From the NCBI RefSeq assembly GCF_003325455.1, contig NZ_CP025198.1, positions 2,356,001 to 2,420,000 of the forward strand: a stretch of DNA of 64,000 nucleotides. The letters are read 5' to 3'. This stretch comes from Acidipropionibacterium virtanenii. GTDB lineage: Bacteria > Actinomycetota > Actinomycetes > Propionibacteriales > Propionibacteriaceae. The notes under the pieces are model-generated. The model was not told the DNA's origin. It was given only the letters and a program-made list of their open reading frames with translations, and made no database searches. The translations under genes and the position numbers were made by a program. This document shows, piece by piece, positions 1 through 8,689 of the stretch (position 1 is the stretch's first letter; the number at the start of each line of letters is the position of its first letter).

Positions 1-1171
1 GCCGATGCCTGGCCCCGGTCATCAGCCCGATCGCCAGGTCCTTGTCCCGGTCGACCAGCGTGAGGGTGCCGGTCCATCCGGTGTGTCCGATGCTGCCGGG
101 GGTCGGGGAGGGGCCGAATGGCGGATAGGGCGGCCCCTCCGCAGGCGCCACCCGCCATCCCAGCCCGTGGCTGGAGGCCCGCCGGGCGGCCGGGTCGGAT
201 CCCTGCGGGGCCGCGAACCGGCGCCAGGTCGCCGGGCGGATGATCTGCTCCCCGTCCAGCACCCCCTCGCCCAGCCCGAGTCGCAGCAGCACGGCGAGCT
301 CATCGGCGTCTGTGAACAGGCCGGCATGTCCCGAGACCCCGCCCATGCAGTACCAGGCCTTCTCGTCGTGGACCTGGCCTCGCAGGGTGTACCGCCGGAT
401 GGGCGCCGGCGATCCGTCGGGGGCCCGGCCGTAGTCGACCGAGCCTCCCCGGGAGTTGCCCTCGGGCTCGGTGGCGGCCATCTCCTCCACGTCCAGTCCC
501 TTGTCCAGCGGGTTGAAGACGGTGCGACGCAGCCCCAGGCGGTGGTAGGGGCCGCTCTCCAGGAAGTCGTCCAGACGGCGGCCGGTCAACTGCTCGACCA
601 CCAGGCCCAGGATCATGTAGTCCAGATCGGAGTAGAGGTAGCCGGTGCCGGGGGGCCGCTGCGGCGGCGTGCGGCAGATGACATCGATGATCCTGGAACG
701 GGGCACCGGATGCTGCGGAGTGCCGGAGCAGTACAGTCCTGCGCCAGGGTCGTGGGCCCGGGGGTCGAAGTATCGCGGATCGGCCGTCAGTCCGGCGTCA
801 TGCCTCAGCAGATCGACGATCCGCACCTTCTCCAGGCCGCCGGCTGTGAATCCGGACCAGCCTTCGACTGTGTGGACGGGCCGTTCAAGGTCTAGACGGC
901 CGGCGTCCACCAGAATCATCAGTGCCAGATTCGTGGCCCACATCTTCGTGTTGGAGGCCAGGTCGTAGAGAGTCGCCGCGGTCGCTGGCACACGTCGCTC
1001 CACGGGCAGCTCGACGGCGTGCGGCCGCCCCGGCACGGTGGTGTAGCGCAGCGAGTCTCCGCACACGTGACGGTGGACGGTACCGGTCGAACGCACCACG
1101 ACCAAGCTCGCCGAGGTGCGTTCGGCGGCCTGGTCGTCGAGGTACCGGTCGAGGGCCGACCAGTCGCTCAT
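1..1171 (-). CDS. Serine beta-lactamase-like hydrolase (class C / esterase type), C-terminus cut by window edge
   Basis: The frame is open from an ATG at 1171 to the first base of the window, so about 390 residues are visible and the C-terminus is missing. It has the serine active-site tetrad SNTK at residues 73-76 (the SxxK motif), YSD at 180-182 (the YxN-type motif) and an HTG triad near residue 370 in place of KTG. Together these mark the class C beta-lactamase/penicillin-binding-protein fold. Many such proteins are esterases or peptidases that act on cell-wall fragments rather than antibiotic resistance enzymes. No signal peptide is visible at the N-terminus, which argues for a cytoplasmic role. 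The start lies 5 bases after the pntB stop, so it is probably co-transcribed with pntAB. Substrate cannot be told from sequence. Confidence 0.85.
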   Translation of the reverse strand, partial: MSDWSALDRYLDDQAAERTSASLVVVRSTGTVHRHVCGDSLRYTTVPGRPHAVELPVERRVPATAATLYDLASNTKMWATNLALMILVDAGRLDLERPVHTVEGWSGFTAGGLEKVRIVDLLRHDAGLTADPRYFDPRAHDPGAGLYCSGTPQHPVPRSRIIDVICRTPPQRPPGTGYLYSDLDYMILGLVVEQLTGRRLDDFLESGPYHRLGLRRTVFNPLDKGLDVEEMAATEPEGNSRGGSVDYGRAPDGSPAPIRRYTLRGQVHDEKAWYCMGGVSGHAGLFTDADELAVLLRLGLGEGVLDGEQIIRPATWRRFAAPQGSDPAARRASSHGLGWRVAPAEGPPYPPFGPSPTPGSIGHTGWTGTLTLVDRDKDLAIGLMTGARHR

Positions 1172-1176
1172 GGCGC

Positions 1177-2610
1177 CTATGCGGCCTCGACGGGCACCGG
1201 TAGGGCGGCATTGATGGCGTCGACGGAGGCCTTGGCGTCGCCGAAGAGCATCTCGGTGTTGTCGTTGAAGAACAGCGGGTTCTCCACACCGGCGTAACCG
1301 GGCTTGAGGGAGCGCTTGAACACGACCACCTCACGGCCCTCCCATACGTGGAGCACCGGCATCCCCGAGATCGGGGTGCCAGGATCCATCGCCGAGGGGT
1401 TGACGGTGTCATTGGCGCCGATCACCAGCACGACGTCGGTCTCGGAGAAGTCGTCATTGATCTCGTCCATCTCCATGACGATGTCATAGGGCACATGGGC
1501 CTCGGCCAGGAGCACATTCATGTGCCCGGGCAGCCGTCCCGCCACCGGGTGGATCGCGAACCGCACGGTGACCCCGGCGGCCGTGAGCCGCTTGGCCAGT
1601 TCGGCCACCGGGTACTGCGCCTGAGCCACCGCCATTCCGTAGCCGGGGGCGATGATCACCGAGGATGCGTCGGCCAGCTTGCCGGCCAGCTCCTCGGCCT
1701 TGATCTCGTGAATCTCCCCCTGGGGCCCCTCGCCCTGGATCATCGGGGCGTCGCCGAATCCGCCGAGGATCACCGAGACGAAGGAGCGGTTCATGGCCCT
1801 GCACATGATGAAGGACAGGATCGCGCCCGAGAACCCGACCAGGGCACCGGTAATGGTGAGCACGCTGATGTGCAGGCTGAATCCGGAGAAGGCGGCCGCC
1901 CATCCGGAGTAGGAGTTCAGCATCGAGATGACCACCGGCATGTCCGCCCCGCCGATCGCGGCCACCAGATGGAAGCCGAGGAACAGGGACAGCCCGGTGA
2001 GGATCGCTAGGGGCAGCCAGGCGATCGGGCCCGATGCGGCGGAGAACCAGATGCCGCAGGCGATGATCGCGACGACCAGGCCCAGGTTGATCCAGTTCCG
2101 GCCGGGGATCGCCAGCGGAGCCGAGGCCATCTTGCCCGACAGCTTCGCCCAGGCGACGATCGATCCGGTGAAGGTGAGCGCACCGATGAACACGCCGATC
2201 CAGATCTCGGAGAGCTGGAAGGTCGATGCGCCGGAACCGTCCTCCATGAAGGCGTTGAAGCCGATCAGCACCGCTGCCAGGCCGACGAAGGAGTGCAGCT
2301 GGGCGATGAGCTCGGGCATCCCGGTCATCTCGACCTTGAGGGCCTTCCACACCCCGATCCCGGCGCCGATGAGCATCGGGACGAAGAGCAGCACCAGCGA
2401 GATCGGGCGGTAGTCGGGAAGCTTCACCAGCCACACGATCGAGGCGATCACGGCGATGACCATGCCGAGGATCCCGAACGCGTTGCCGCGCTTGGAGGTC
2501 TCGAACTTGGCCAGACCGGCCAGCGCGAAGATGAAGAGCAGTCCGGCGACGATGTAGGAGGCGTCGACGAAGTTCGTGAGCCTCCCTGACACCAGCATCA
2601 CAGCAAACAT
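1177..2610 (-). CDS. pntB: NAD(P) transhydrogenase subunit beta (PntB)
   Basis: This is the membrane and NADP-binding subunit of the proton-translocating transhydrogenase, which uses the proton gradient to drive hydride transfer from NADH to NADP+. Residues 1-270 hold about eight to nine hydrophobic helices (domain II). After that comes the soluble domain III with [12 protein letters not shown] at 323-334, GANDTVNP at 398-405 and [13 protein letters not shown] at 432-444, all classical NADP-site elements. The 477-residue length matches the E. coli-type PntB. It begins 3 bases after the pntA stop, so the two are one operon. In a propionic fermenter it may balance the NADH and NADPH pools. Confidence 0.97.
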   Translation of the reverse strand: MFAVMLVSGRLTNFVDASYIVAGLLFIFALAGLAKFETSKRGNAFGILGMVIAVIASIVWLVKLPDYRPISLVLLFVPMLIGAGIGVWKALKVEMTGMPELIAQLHSFVGLAAVLIGFNAFMEDGSGASTFQLSEIWIGVFIGALTFTGSIVAWAKLSGKMASAPLAIPGRNWINLGLVVAIIACGIWFSAASGPIAWLPLAILTGLSLFLGFHLVAAIGGADMPVVISMLNSYSGWAAAFSGFSLHISVLTITGALVGFSGAILSFIMCRAMNRSFVSVILGGFGDAPMIQGEGPQGEIHEIKAEELAGKLADASSVIIAPGYGMAVAQAQYPVAELAKRLTAAGVTVRFAIHPVAGRLPGHMNVLLAEAHVPYDIVMEMDEINDDFSETDVVLVIGANDTVNPSAMDPGTPISGMPVLHVWEGREVVVFKRSLKPGYAGVENPLFFNDNTEMLFGDAKASVDAINAALPVPVEAA

Positions 2611-2613
2611 GTC

Positions 2614-4158
2614 TCAGGCCTTCCTGAACATCTTGAGCATCCGCTGGGTCACGGTGAACCCGCCGAACACGTTGATGGAGGCGATCAGCACCGTGATCGC
2701 CGCAATGATCTGTATCACCAGCGAGCCGCTTCCCAGCTGGGTGATGGCGCCGACCATGATGATGCCCGACACGGCGTTGGTGACGCTCATGAGCGGGGTG
2801 TGCAGCGCGTGGGACACGTTCCAGACGACGTAGTAGCCGACCACGACGGCCACGGCGAAGGTGCCGAAGAGCCCCAGGAACGAGGAGGGGGCGAAGGTCA
2901 GCAGGGCGATGAGGGCGACGGCCAGCACGCCGATCATCGCGAAGGTCTGGGGCCACGGGCGCGGCTCCTTCTTGGCCGCGAGGACCGGTTCGGCCGCGGC
3001 CTTCTTCACCGGAGCGGGCGCTGCGGCCACCTGGACGGGCGGCGGCGGGAAGGTGACCTCCCCGTCGCGGGAGACGGTCGCCTGGCGGATCACCTCGTCC
3101 TCGAAGTCGATGACGAGCTGCCCGTCCTTGGCGGGGGTGGCCAGGGTGACCAGGTTCACCAGGTTCGTGCCGTAGAGCTGGGAGGACTGGCCGGGCAGCC
3201 TGGAGGGCAGGTCTGTGTAGCCGATGATCGTCACACCGCCATCGGTCACGTACTTCTCGCCGGGGTGGGTCAGCACGCAGTTGCCCCCGCCCAGGGCGGC
3301 CAGGTCCACGATGACGCTGCCCGGGCGCATCGCGGCCACCATCTCAGCGGTGATGAGCTTCGGGGAGGGGCGGCCGGGAATCGCCGCGGTGGTGATGACG
3401 ACATCGCAGGTCCTCGCCTGCTCCATGTACAGCTCGGCGGCCCGGGTGTTGTAGTCGTCGCTGGTCTCCTTGGCGTAGCCGTCGGAGGAGACGCCCTGGT
3501 CGGCGTCACTGGTGCGCACGTGGAGGAACCGGGCGCCCATGGACTCGACCTGCTCGGCGGTCTCGGGGCGGACGTCGGTGGCGAAGACCTCCGCGCCCAT
3601 CGAGTTGGCCGCACCCAGCGCGGCCAGTCCGGCCACGCCGGTGCCGATCACGAAGACCTTCGCCGGGGGCACCTTGCCGGCCGCGGTCACCTGACCGCCG
3701 AATGTGCGCCCGTAGGCGAAGGCGGCCTCGACGACGGCCCGATATCCCGAGATGTTGGCCATCGAGGAGAGCGCGTCCATCGACTGGGCGCGCGAGATCC
3801 GCGGCACCATGTCCATAGACATTCCGGTCACTCCGGCCGAGGCGAGCTTGCGGGTGAGGTTCTCGTCCTGCCGGGGGGCCAGGAAGGTCACCAGCGCCGC
3901 CCCGGGACGCATCGCGGCGATCTCACCGTCGCTGGGAGGATTCACCGCCAGCACCAGATCGGCGCCCCATGCCCGGGCGGCGTCACCCAGCTGCGCACCG
4001 GCGTCCTGGTATGCCTGATCGGGGAACGACGCCCCGGCACCCGCCCCCTGTTCGACAACGACCTCGTACCCGAGCTTGAGGAGGCGCGGAACGGTCGATG
4101 GCGTCGCCGCGACCCGATTCTCGCCCGCCGCTGACTCCCGCGGGATTCCTATCATCAT
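2614..4158 (-). CDS. pntA: NAD(P) transhydrogenase subunit alpha (PntA)
   Basis: This is the NAD(H)-binding subunit of the transhydrogenase, in the fused E. coli-like form of 514 residues. Domain I carries the mobile-loop signature around residues 123-142 ([20 protein letters not shown]) and the Rossmann motif [19 protein letters not shown] starting at residue 172. A proline/alanine-rich linker near residue 380 leads into four transmembrane helices at the C-terminus. Two ATG codons in tandem open the gene (4158 and 4155), so the exact start is uncertain by one residue. It is the first gene of the pntA-pntB unit, 77 bases downstream of the MFS gene. Confidence 0.97.
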   Translation of the reverse strand: MMIGIPRESAAGENRVAATPSTVPRLLKLGYEVVVEQGAGAGASFPDQAYQDAGAQLGDAARAWGADLVLAVNPPSDGEIAAMRPGAALVTFLAPRQDENLTRKLASAGVTGMSMDMVPRISRAQSMDALSSMANISGYRAVVEAAFAYGRTFGGQVTAAGKVPPAKVFVIGTGVAGLAALGAANSMGAEVFATDVRPETAEQVESMGARFLHVRTSDADQGVSSDGYAKETSDDYNTRAAELYMEQARTCDVVITTAAIPGRPSPKLITAEMVAAMRPGSVIVDLAALGGGNCVLTHPGEKYVTDGGVTIIGYTDLPSRLPGQSSQLYGTNLVNLVTLATPAKDGQLVIDFEDEVIRQATVSRDGEVTFPPPPVQVAAAPAPVKKAAAEPVLAAKKEPRPWPQTFAMIGVLAVALIALLTFAPSSFLGLFGTFAVAVVVGYYVVWNVSHALHTPLMSVTNAVSGIIMVGAITQLGSGSLVIQIIAAITVLIASINVFGGFTVTQRMLKMFRKA

Positions 4159-4235
4159 GGCTCAAGATCCTAATAGTTCGACGTCGAGAGGTTTCACCGG
4201 GGGTCCCTGCGACGTCCACCTGACCGTGGGAAGGG

Positions 4236-5528
4236 TCAGCGGTTCTGCGGATTCATCGGAAGGAGCCCCATCCGGGGTGGCCAGCCGGACTCGATCGTCA
4301 TTCTCATCCGGTCGTGGAAGCGGATGAACAGGAGCACCCCGATCACCGTCGCCCCGGTGGCGATGGCTCCGATGAGCAGAGTCCATCGCGGCCCCCAGGT
4401 GTCGCCGATCCAGCCGATGATGGGCGCCCCGATGGGAGTGCCGCCCTGGAAGATCGCCATGTACAGGGCCATCACCCGGCCCCTCACATCGGGATCCGAG
4501 GCCAGTTGCACGGTGGCGTTCGCGGCCGTCATGACGGTCAGTGCGCACAGCCCGACCGGCACCAGGGTCACCGCGTACAGGCCGTAACCGGGGGCCAGCC
4601 CCAGCAGCGTCGTGAAGACCGCGAAACCGGCCAGCGGGATGAGCAGGGTGCGCAGCCTGGGGTGGGCCCGACGGGCCGCCAGCAGGGCGGCGACCAGTGT
4701 CCCGACCGCCATGACGGATCCGAGCAGGCCGTACTCGCCCGGCCCCTTGTTGAAGACCTTGGTGGCCATCAGGGCGTTGGTGATCTGGAAATTCATCCCG
4801 AACGTGCCCAGCATGAAGACGATCACCATCGGCACCAGAATGTCCGGGCGGTGGCTGACATATCGCACACCCTCTCGGACCGCCCCTTTGCCGCGACGAG
4901 TCGGTGCCGGCGTCAGGAGCCTGCGGTCCATCAGGGCCAGGGAGATCACCACCGCGGCGAAGCTCAGGGCATTGATGAGCAGACAGGCGGGCACCCCGAC
5001 CGCGGCGATGAGCAGGCCCCCGACTCCGGGACCCAGCAGCCGGGCACTGTTGAACTGTGCGGAATTGAGCCCGATCGCATTGGGAACGAGCCTCATCGGC
5101 ACCATCTCGGGCACGAAGGACTGGCGTACCGGGTTGTCCAGGGCGCTGATGGCGCCCTGGATGAAGGCGATCACCATCACCTGCCACAAGGTGATGACGC
5201 CGGTGGCGTCGAGGATGAACAGGGCCAGCGCGTTGAGGGCCAGCAGGGTCTGCGTCCAGTAGAGCAGCGTCCGCTTCGACCACCGGTCCGCCACGGCCCC
5301 CATCGTCGGCCCGAAGAGCACGATGGGCAGGAACTGCAGTGCGGTGACGTAGCCGAGCGCACTGGACGAATGGTCGGTGAGCTGGGTGAGAACCATCCAG
5401 TCCTGGGCGGTGCGACCCATCCACAGTCCGATATTGGAGACCAGCGCGCCGACGAAGAAATAACTGTAGTTGCGCACCGTGAAGGACGCGAAGGTGCGCC
5501 CGAGCTGGCCCCTGACGCCGGTGCTCAC
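4236..5528 (-). CDS. MFS transporter, drug-efflux type
   Basis: A 430-residue major facilitator protein with about 12 hydrophobic helices. The N-terminal part resembles DHA-type exporters: the loop after helix 2 reads GAVADRWSKRT, the motif-A pattern (GxxxDRxxRR). The second half carries an insertion of basic residues between the two bundles. The GTG start at 5528 overlaps the TGA of the MarR gene in the four bases GTGA, so translation is coupled and the pair forms one operon. That context suggests export of a small toxic or aromatic compound sensed by the MarR protein. Substrate is unknown. Confidence 0.85.
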   Translation of the reverse strand: MSTGVRGQLGRTFASFTVRNYSYFFVGALVSNIGLWMGRTAQDWMVLTQLTDHSSSALGYVTALQFLPIVLFGPTMGAVADRWSKRTLLYWTQTLLALNALALFILDATGVITLWQVMVIAFIQGAISALDNPVRQSFVPEMVPMRLVPNAIGLNSAQFNSARLLGPGVGGLLIAAVGVPACLLINALSFAAVVISLALMDRRLLTPAPTRRGKGAVREGVRYVSHRPDILVPMVIVFMLGTFGMNFQITNALMATKVFNKGPGEYGLLGSVMAVGTLVAALLAARRAHPRLRTLLIPLAGFAVFTTLLGLAPGYGLYAVTLVPVGLCALTVMTAANATVQLASDPDVRGRVMALYMAIFQGGTPIGAPIIGWIGDTWGPRWTLLIGAIATGATVIGVLLFIRFHDRMRMTIESGWPPRMGLLPMNPQNR

Positions 5529-5998
5529 TGCTGACCGATCCTGGTCAGCACCGCGGTGGCGCGCTCGAGCAGATCCAACTCCTCCTCGCCCAGACCGTCG
5601 AGGTGGCGGGCCATCCAGGTGTCGCGGCTGTCGAGGACCTCGTCAATGGCCCGCCTGCCTTCGTCGGTGAGGACCACCAGGACCGAACGGGAGTCGTCGG
5701 GGTGTTTGATCCGGCGGACGAGCCCTGCCTCGGCCATCGCGTTGACGGTGCGGGTCATCGCCGGGGCGGAGATCCGCTCCTCATCGGCCAGCGCGCCGGG
5801 TGTTCTGGGCTCGCGGCGGATCTTGAACAGCACGCTGATCTGGTGGGGAGGCACCTTCGAGGGAGACTCGAAGCGCACCCGACGGGCGATGATCTGACAG
5901 GCCAGACGCAGATCATTGGCCAGTTCGGTCCGATCAGGGCCGCTTCTCCCCTGCTTCGTTCCGGGCTCCGACGCGGACCCGTCCTCACCGATCGACAC
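5525..5998 (-). CDS. MarR-family transcriptional regulator
   Basis: A 157-residue winged-helix regulator of the MarR family. The DNA-recognition region is seen around EERISAPAMTRTVNAMAEAG, and the wing carries the conserved D-S-R of PDDSRSVLVVLTDEG. The GTG start at 5998 is preceded by GGAGG with a 7-base gap. The gene is first in a two-gene operon with the MFS exporter, and a palindrome lies just upstream at 6010-6030, so autoregulation with ligand-released repression of the pump is the likely mode. The inducer cannot be predicted. Confidence 0.9.
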   Translation of the reverse strand: MSIGEDGSASEPGTKQGRSGPDRTELANDLRLACQIIARRVRFESPSKVPPHQISVLFKIRREPRTPGALADEERISAPAMTRTVNAMAEAGLVRRIKHPDDSRSVLVVLTDEGRRAIDEVLDSRDTWMARHLDGLGEEELDLLERATAVLTRIGQQ

Positions 5999-6009
5999 AC
6001 GAACCTCCA

Positions 6010-6030
6010 GTAATTACCTACGGCAATTAC
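6010..6030. promoter_or_regulatory. Candidate MarR operator
   Basis: On the minus strand the sequence GTAATTGCCGTAGGTAATTA continues to a final C. The 6-base arms GTAATT and AATTAC are exact, and the inner arms TTGCC and GGTAA match with one mismatch. It lies 12 bases upstream of the MarR start codon and immediately upstream of its ribosome-binding site. AT-rich dyads of this kind are typical MarR sites. Binding is inferred from position and symmetry only. Confidence 0.6.
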
Positions 6031-6074
6031 CTTAGTTCAGCATCTTGGCGATCTCCAGGATTTCGCTCAGCGGA

Positions 6075-6983
6075 TCACTGTCCCCACTGATTGCCGTTCC
6101 AACCCTGCTGCGGCGCCCCCGGCTGGTTCCACTGCTGAGGGGCAGGGCCCTGCTGGTAGCCGGGCTGCTGGGGAACCGGGCCCTGCTGATAGCCGGGAGC
6201 CCCGGCCCACAGCTGCGCGGGGCCGGTGGGTGCGGCCGCCCTGCGGTCCAGGATGAACTGCCACACGGCCCCTCCGACTGTCACGAGCACCGTCACCAGG
6301 AACAACCAGACGCCGGCGGCGGTGCTGGCCTCGATGCTGTCGTAGTCGTTCTGCCTGCTGGTGAATCGAACAGTCTGGATGACTCCCCAGAGCATGAGGA
6401 CGCCCAGAAGCCCCGAGGCGACCAGACAGCTGAGATCCCACCAGGAGGGCAGCAGCCGGTCCAGCGCCAGGCCGATCGATCCCACGGCGACCAGGGCGAC
6501 GAGGACGATGAGAGTGAGGACGACCCGGGAATTCCAGGCCCCGGCGCTGACTGCCGACTGGGCGCCCGTCGTCGAGGCGATCCACGCCAGTCCGTGGGCA
6601 CTCGTGGTGACTTGGGAGGAGCTGAGGCTGTAGGTGGAACGGCCCCAGGGGGCGACCATCATGAACAGGCTCAGGACGGTTCCGCACAGCATGAGCAGGC
6701 GGGGGTAGCGCCTGAGCCAGGAGGCCGGACTTCCGACGGGCGCGGCCGGGGCGGATCCCGGGACACCGACCTGGGGCACGGGGGGCTGGACCGCCGGGGC
6801 CTGCGGAGGCAGTTGCGGCGCCGGGGACTGGCCATAGGGCTGCTGACCGGGGTACTGCTGCCATCCCTGATTCTGGGGAGCCTGACTCTGGGGAGGCGGG
6901 GCGGGCACTCCCGCGGGGGTCTCGCCCGCCGGTCCTTGCTGGGGGTACTGCTGCGGCCCCCAGGGGGGTGGCTGCTGGGACAT
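6075..6983 (-). CDS. Hypothetical membrane protein with Pro/Gln-rich N-terminal tail
   Basis: A 302-residue protein of no recognised family. Residues 1-80 are a low-complexity cytoplasmic-type tail rich in P, Q and G. About four hydrophobic helices follow between residues 90 and 250, then a second Q/G/P-rich tail in which short repeats such as GYQQGPAPQQ recur. Such tail-plus-membrane architecture is common in actinobacterial envelope proteins and may mediate clustering at the membrane, but no function is assigned. The ATG at 6983 has GGAGG 8 bases upstream, inside the palindrome GAGGAATTCCTC. It is a single gene between unrelated neighbours. Confidence 0.75.
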   Translation of the reverse strand: MSQQPPPWGPQQYPQQGPAGETPAGVPAPPPQSQAPQNQGWQQYPGQQPYGQSPAPQLPPQAPAVQPPVPQVGVPGSAPAAPVGSPASWLRRYPRLLMLCGTVLSLFMMVAPWGRSTYSLSSSQVTTSAHGLAWIASTTGAQSAVSAGAWNSRVVLTLIVLVALVAVGSIGLALDRLLPSWWDLSCLVASGLLGVLMLWGVIQTVRFTSRQNDYDSIEASTAAGVWLFLVTVLVTVGGAVWQFILDRRAAAPTGPAQLWAGAPGYQQGPVPQQPGYQQGPAPQQWNQPGAPQQGWNGNQWGQ

Positions 6984-7092
6984 GAGGAATTCCTCCGAGA
7001 AACGAAATGGTCAGTATCGCCACTCTAGGACCCGGCGGGCTCGACGGTCCTCTCCTGAACCGCGTCTCGACCTTCATCGGCCGGATCCCGGT

Positions 7093-8430
7093 TCAGAAGG
7101 TGACTGAGGAGGTGTAGATGAGGTCGATCCGCTCCGCGCAGCGCTCCGGAGCAGCGTTCCCGGGCTTGTCGGGCAGCCTGGTGGTGTGTCCCCGGGCCAC
7201 GCGCCAGCGTCGTCCGGTGCGGTTGGTCCACTCGTAGACACCCGGTTCGGGCTGTCCGACTTTCCAGATGCCCGCGGTCTTGGCCCGGTGCTCCCGCCGG
7301 GCCAGCGGACCCAGGTTGGAGATCCGGGTCTGGCCGGGCGGGGCCGGGGAACCCGGCGTGGATCGCCGGTAGGCCACGGTGTGATCCAGATCCGCCGACC
7401 GCGACCTGGCCGTGGAGTACGGGAAGACCGAGCAGTCCTCCCGGATCAGCACCTGGCGGCGGAGCCGGTCGGGGATCTCGTAAGCGTCCACCGAAGGATC
7501 ACCGGCCAGGTCCACCACGGGCAGTACCCGGATGCGATGGTGGCCCAACAGATGGGCCAACTGGTCGACCAGCACCGGGCCGACGTCCCCGCCCCGGGCG
7601 GCCACCCGGGCCACATGCGCACCGTCGCCACCCGTTGTGTCGAGGGCTTCGGCGGCGATGTGGACCACCACATCGGCCAAGGGCAGTTGCGGGGAACCGG
7701 TGGCGTTGTCGTCAGTGGTTGTTGGCGTGGCGAGCTCTTCCAGAGCCCGGGCCGCCAGGACCGGCAGCGGCTCGGTGGCCCCGGCCTTCCTCATCCGACT
7801 CGTGGCCCGGGCGATGACGGCCTCCAGCTGCAGCGCAGCACCGGTGTCGATGAGTCCCCCGATGGCCGAGGTGCCATCCCCCAGATGCCGGATCGACAGG
7901 AACCGGTCACGCCGGACGATCTCGGCCCGCCGTCGCGCCAGGTCGGCGTCCGCGCGGACGATCAGTCCGGCCAGGCGCCGTCGGATCCTCGGCCACGGGA
8001 CGCTACCCCACAGGTCGGCGAGCCTGGCGTCGACCCACCGGGCCGCCTCGGCGGACAGCTCCTCGGCTGCAAGGGCGACTTTGCGGGCCTGCCACGCCTC
8101 CACCCGCAACCCGTCGACCGCCGCCCACAGGCGGGGGTGGCGGGAACGCAGGTTCGCGACGTCATGGACCAGGCTCCAGGCAGCCGGCTCACCCAGACCC
8201 AGCAGCGCGCCGACCTCCAGGGCCACGAACTCCCCCACCACCCCTGCACCGGCGGCCCCCGCCGAGACCACCCGCTCGGCAGCCAGAGAACTTACGATCG
8301 GTGTGGGTGCGGGGTAGGTGTCGATCATCTCCGCCACCGCCACCAGGCGATCCGCCTCGGCACGACGCACCGCGGTATCGGCCTCGACCAGCCGGTCACT
8401 CGCCGCCCTGAACCGCGTCACCGCCTCCAT
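7093..8430 (-). CDS. DUF222 / HNH endonuclease-domain protein
   Basis: The N-terminal two thirds is a long Arg/Ala-rich helical region of the DUF222 (13E12 repeat) type seen in many actinobacterial genomes. The C-terminal part has an HNH nuclease signature, DLDHTVAY followed about 25 residues later by ISNLGPLARREHRAKT. These genes are usually multicopy and their biological role is not established; they resemble decayed or mobile HNH proteins. I place the start at the ATG at 8430 (MEAVTRF) because the family begins there. The frame stays open to a weak TTG at 8544, so a longer form is possible. It ends with a tail reading IYTSSVTF. Confidence 0.75.
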   Translation of the reverse strand: MEAVTRFRAASDRLVEADTAVRRAEADRLVAVAEMIDTYPAPTPIVSSLAAERVVSAGAAGAGVVGEFVALEVGALLGLGEPAAWSLVHDVANLRSRHPRLWAAVDGLRVEAWQARKVALAAEELSAEAARWVDARLADLWGSVPWPRIRRRLAGLIVRADADLARRRAEIVRRDRFLSIRHLGDGTSAIGGLIDTGAALQLEAVIARATSRMRKAGATEPLPVLAARALEELATPTTTDDNATGSPQLPLADVVVHIAAEALDTTGGDGAHVARVAARGGDVGPVLVDQLAHLLGHHRIRVLPVVDLAGDPSVDAYEIPDRLRRQVLIREDCSVFPYSTARSRSADLDHTVAYRRSTPGSPAPPGQTRISNLGPLARREHRAKTAGIWKVGQPEPGVYEWTNRTGRRWRVARGHTTRLPDKPGNAAPERCAERIDLIYTSSVTF

Positions 8431-8619
8431 GATCCAAGCCAACCAGGCAGGTCTGACAGTTCCTGGTGACAGGCCGCGCTGGATCTCAGCATGTGGACAT
8501 TGTTTTACTGAGGAGTCCTGGCTACGGGGATCAGGACAGCTCAATCCACCGGAGAGACCCGGACGAGGTTGCCGTCAGACGACCGGAGCGAAAAGGTGCG
8601 CCCGACAACCGACGGCGTC

Positions 8620-8649
8620 GGGCCCGGCCGGATCGCTCCGGCCGGGCCC
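8620..8649 (-). terminator. GC hairpin downstream of transketolase
   Basis: A perfect 13-base stem (GGGCCCGGCCGGA and its complement) with a TCGC loop, about 40 bases beyond the transketolase stop on the minus strand. There is no T-run, as is usual for actinobacterial hairpin terminators. It fits the end of the polyol-locus transcript. Confidence 0.65.
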
Positions 8650-8689
8650 CTGACGGCTCGATCAGGCCGGCCTCATCGGCCGGTCGGAG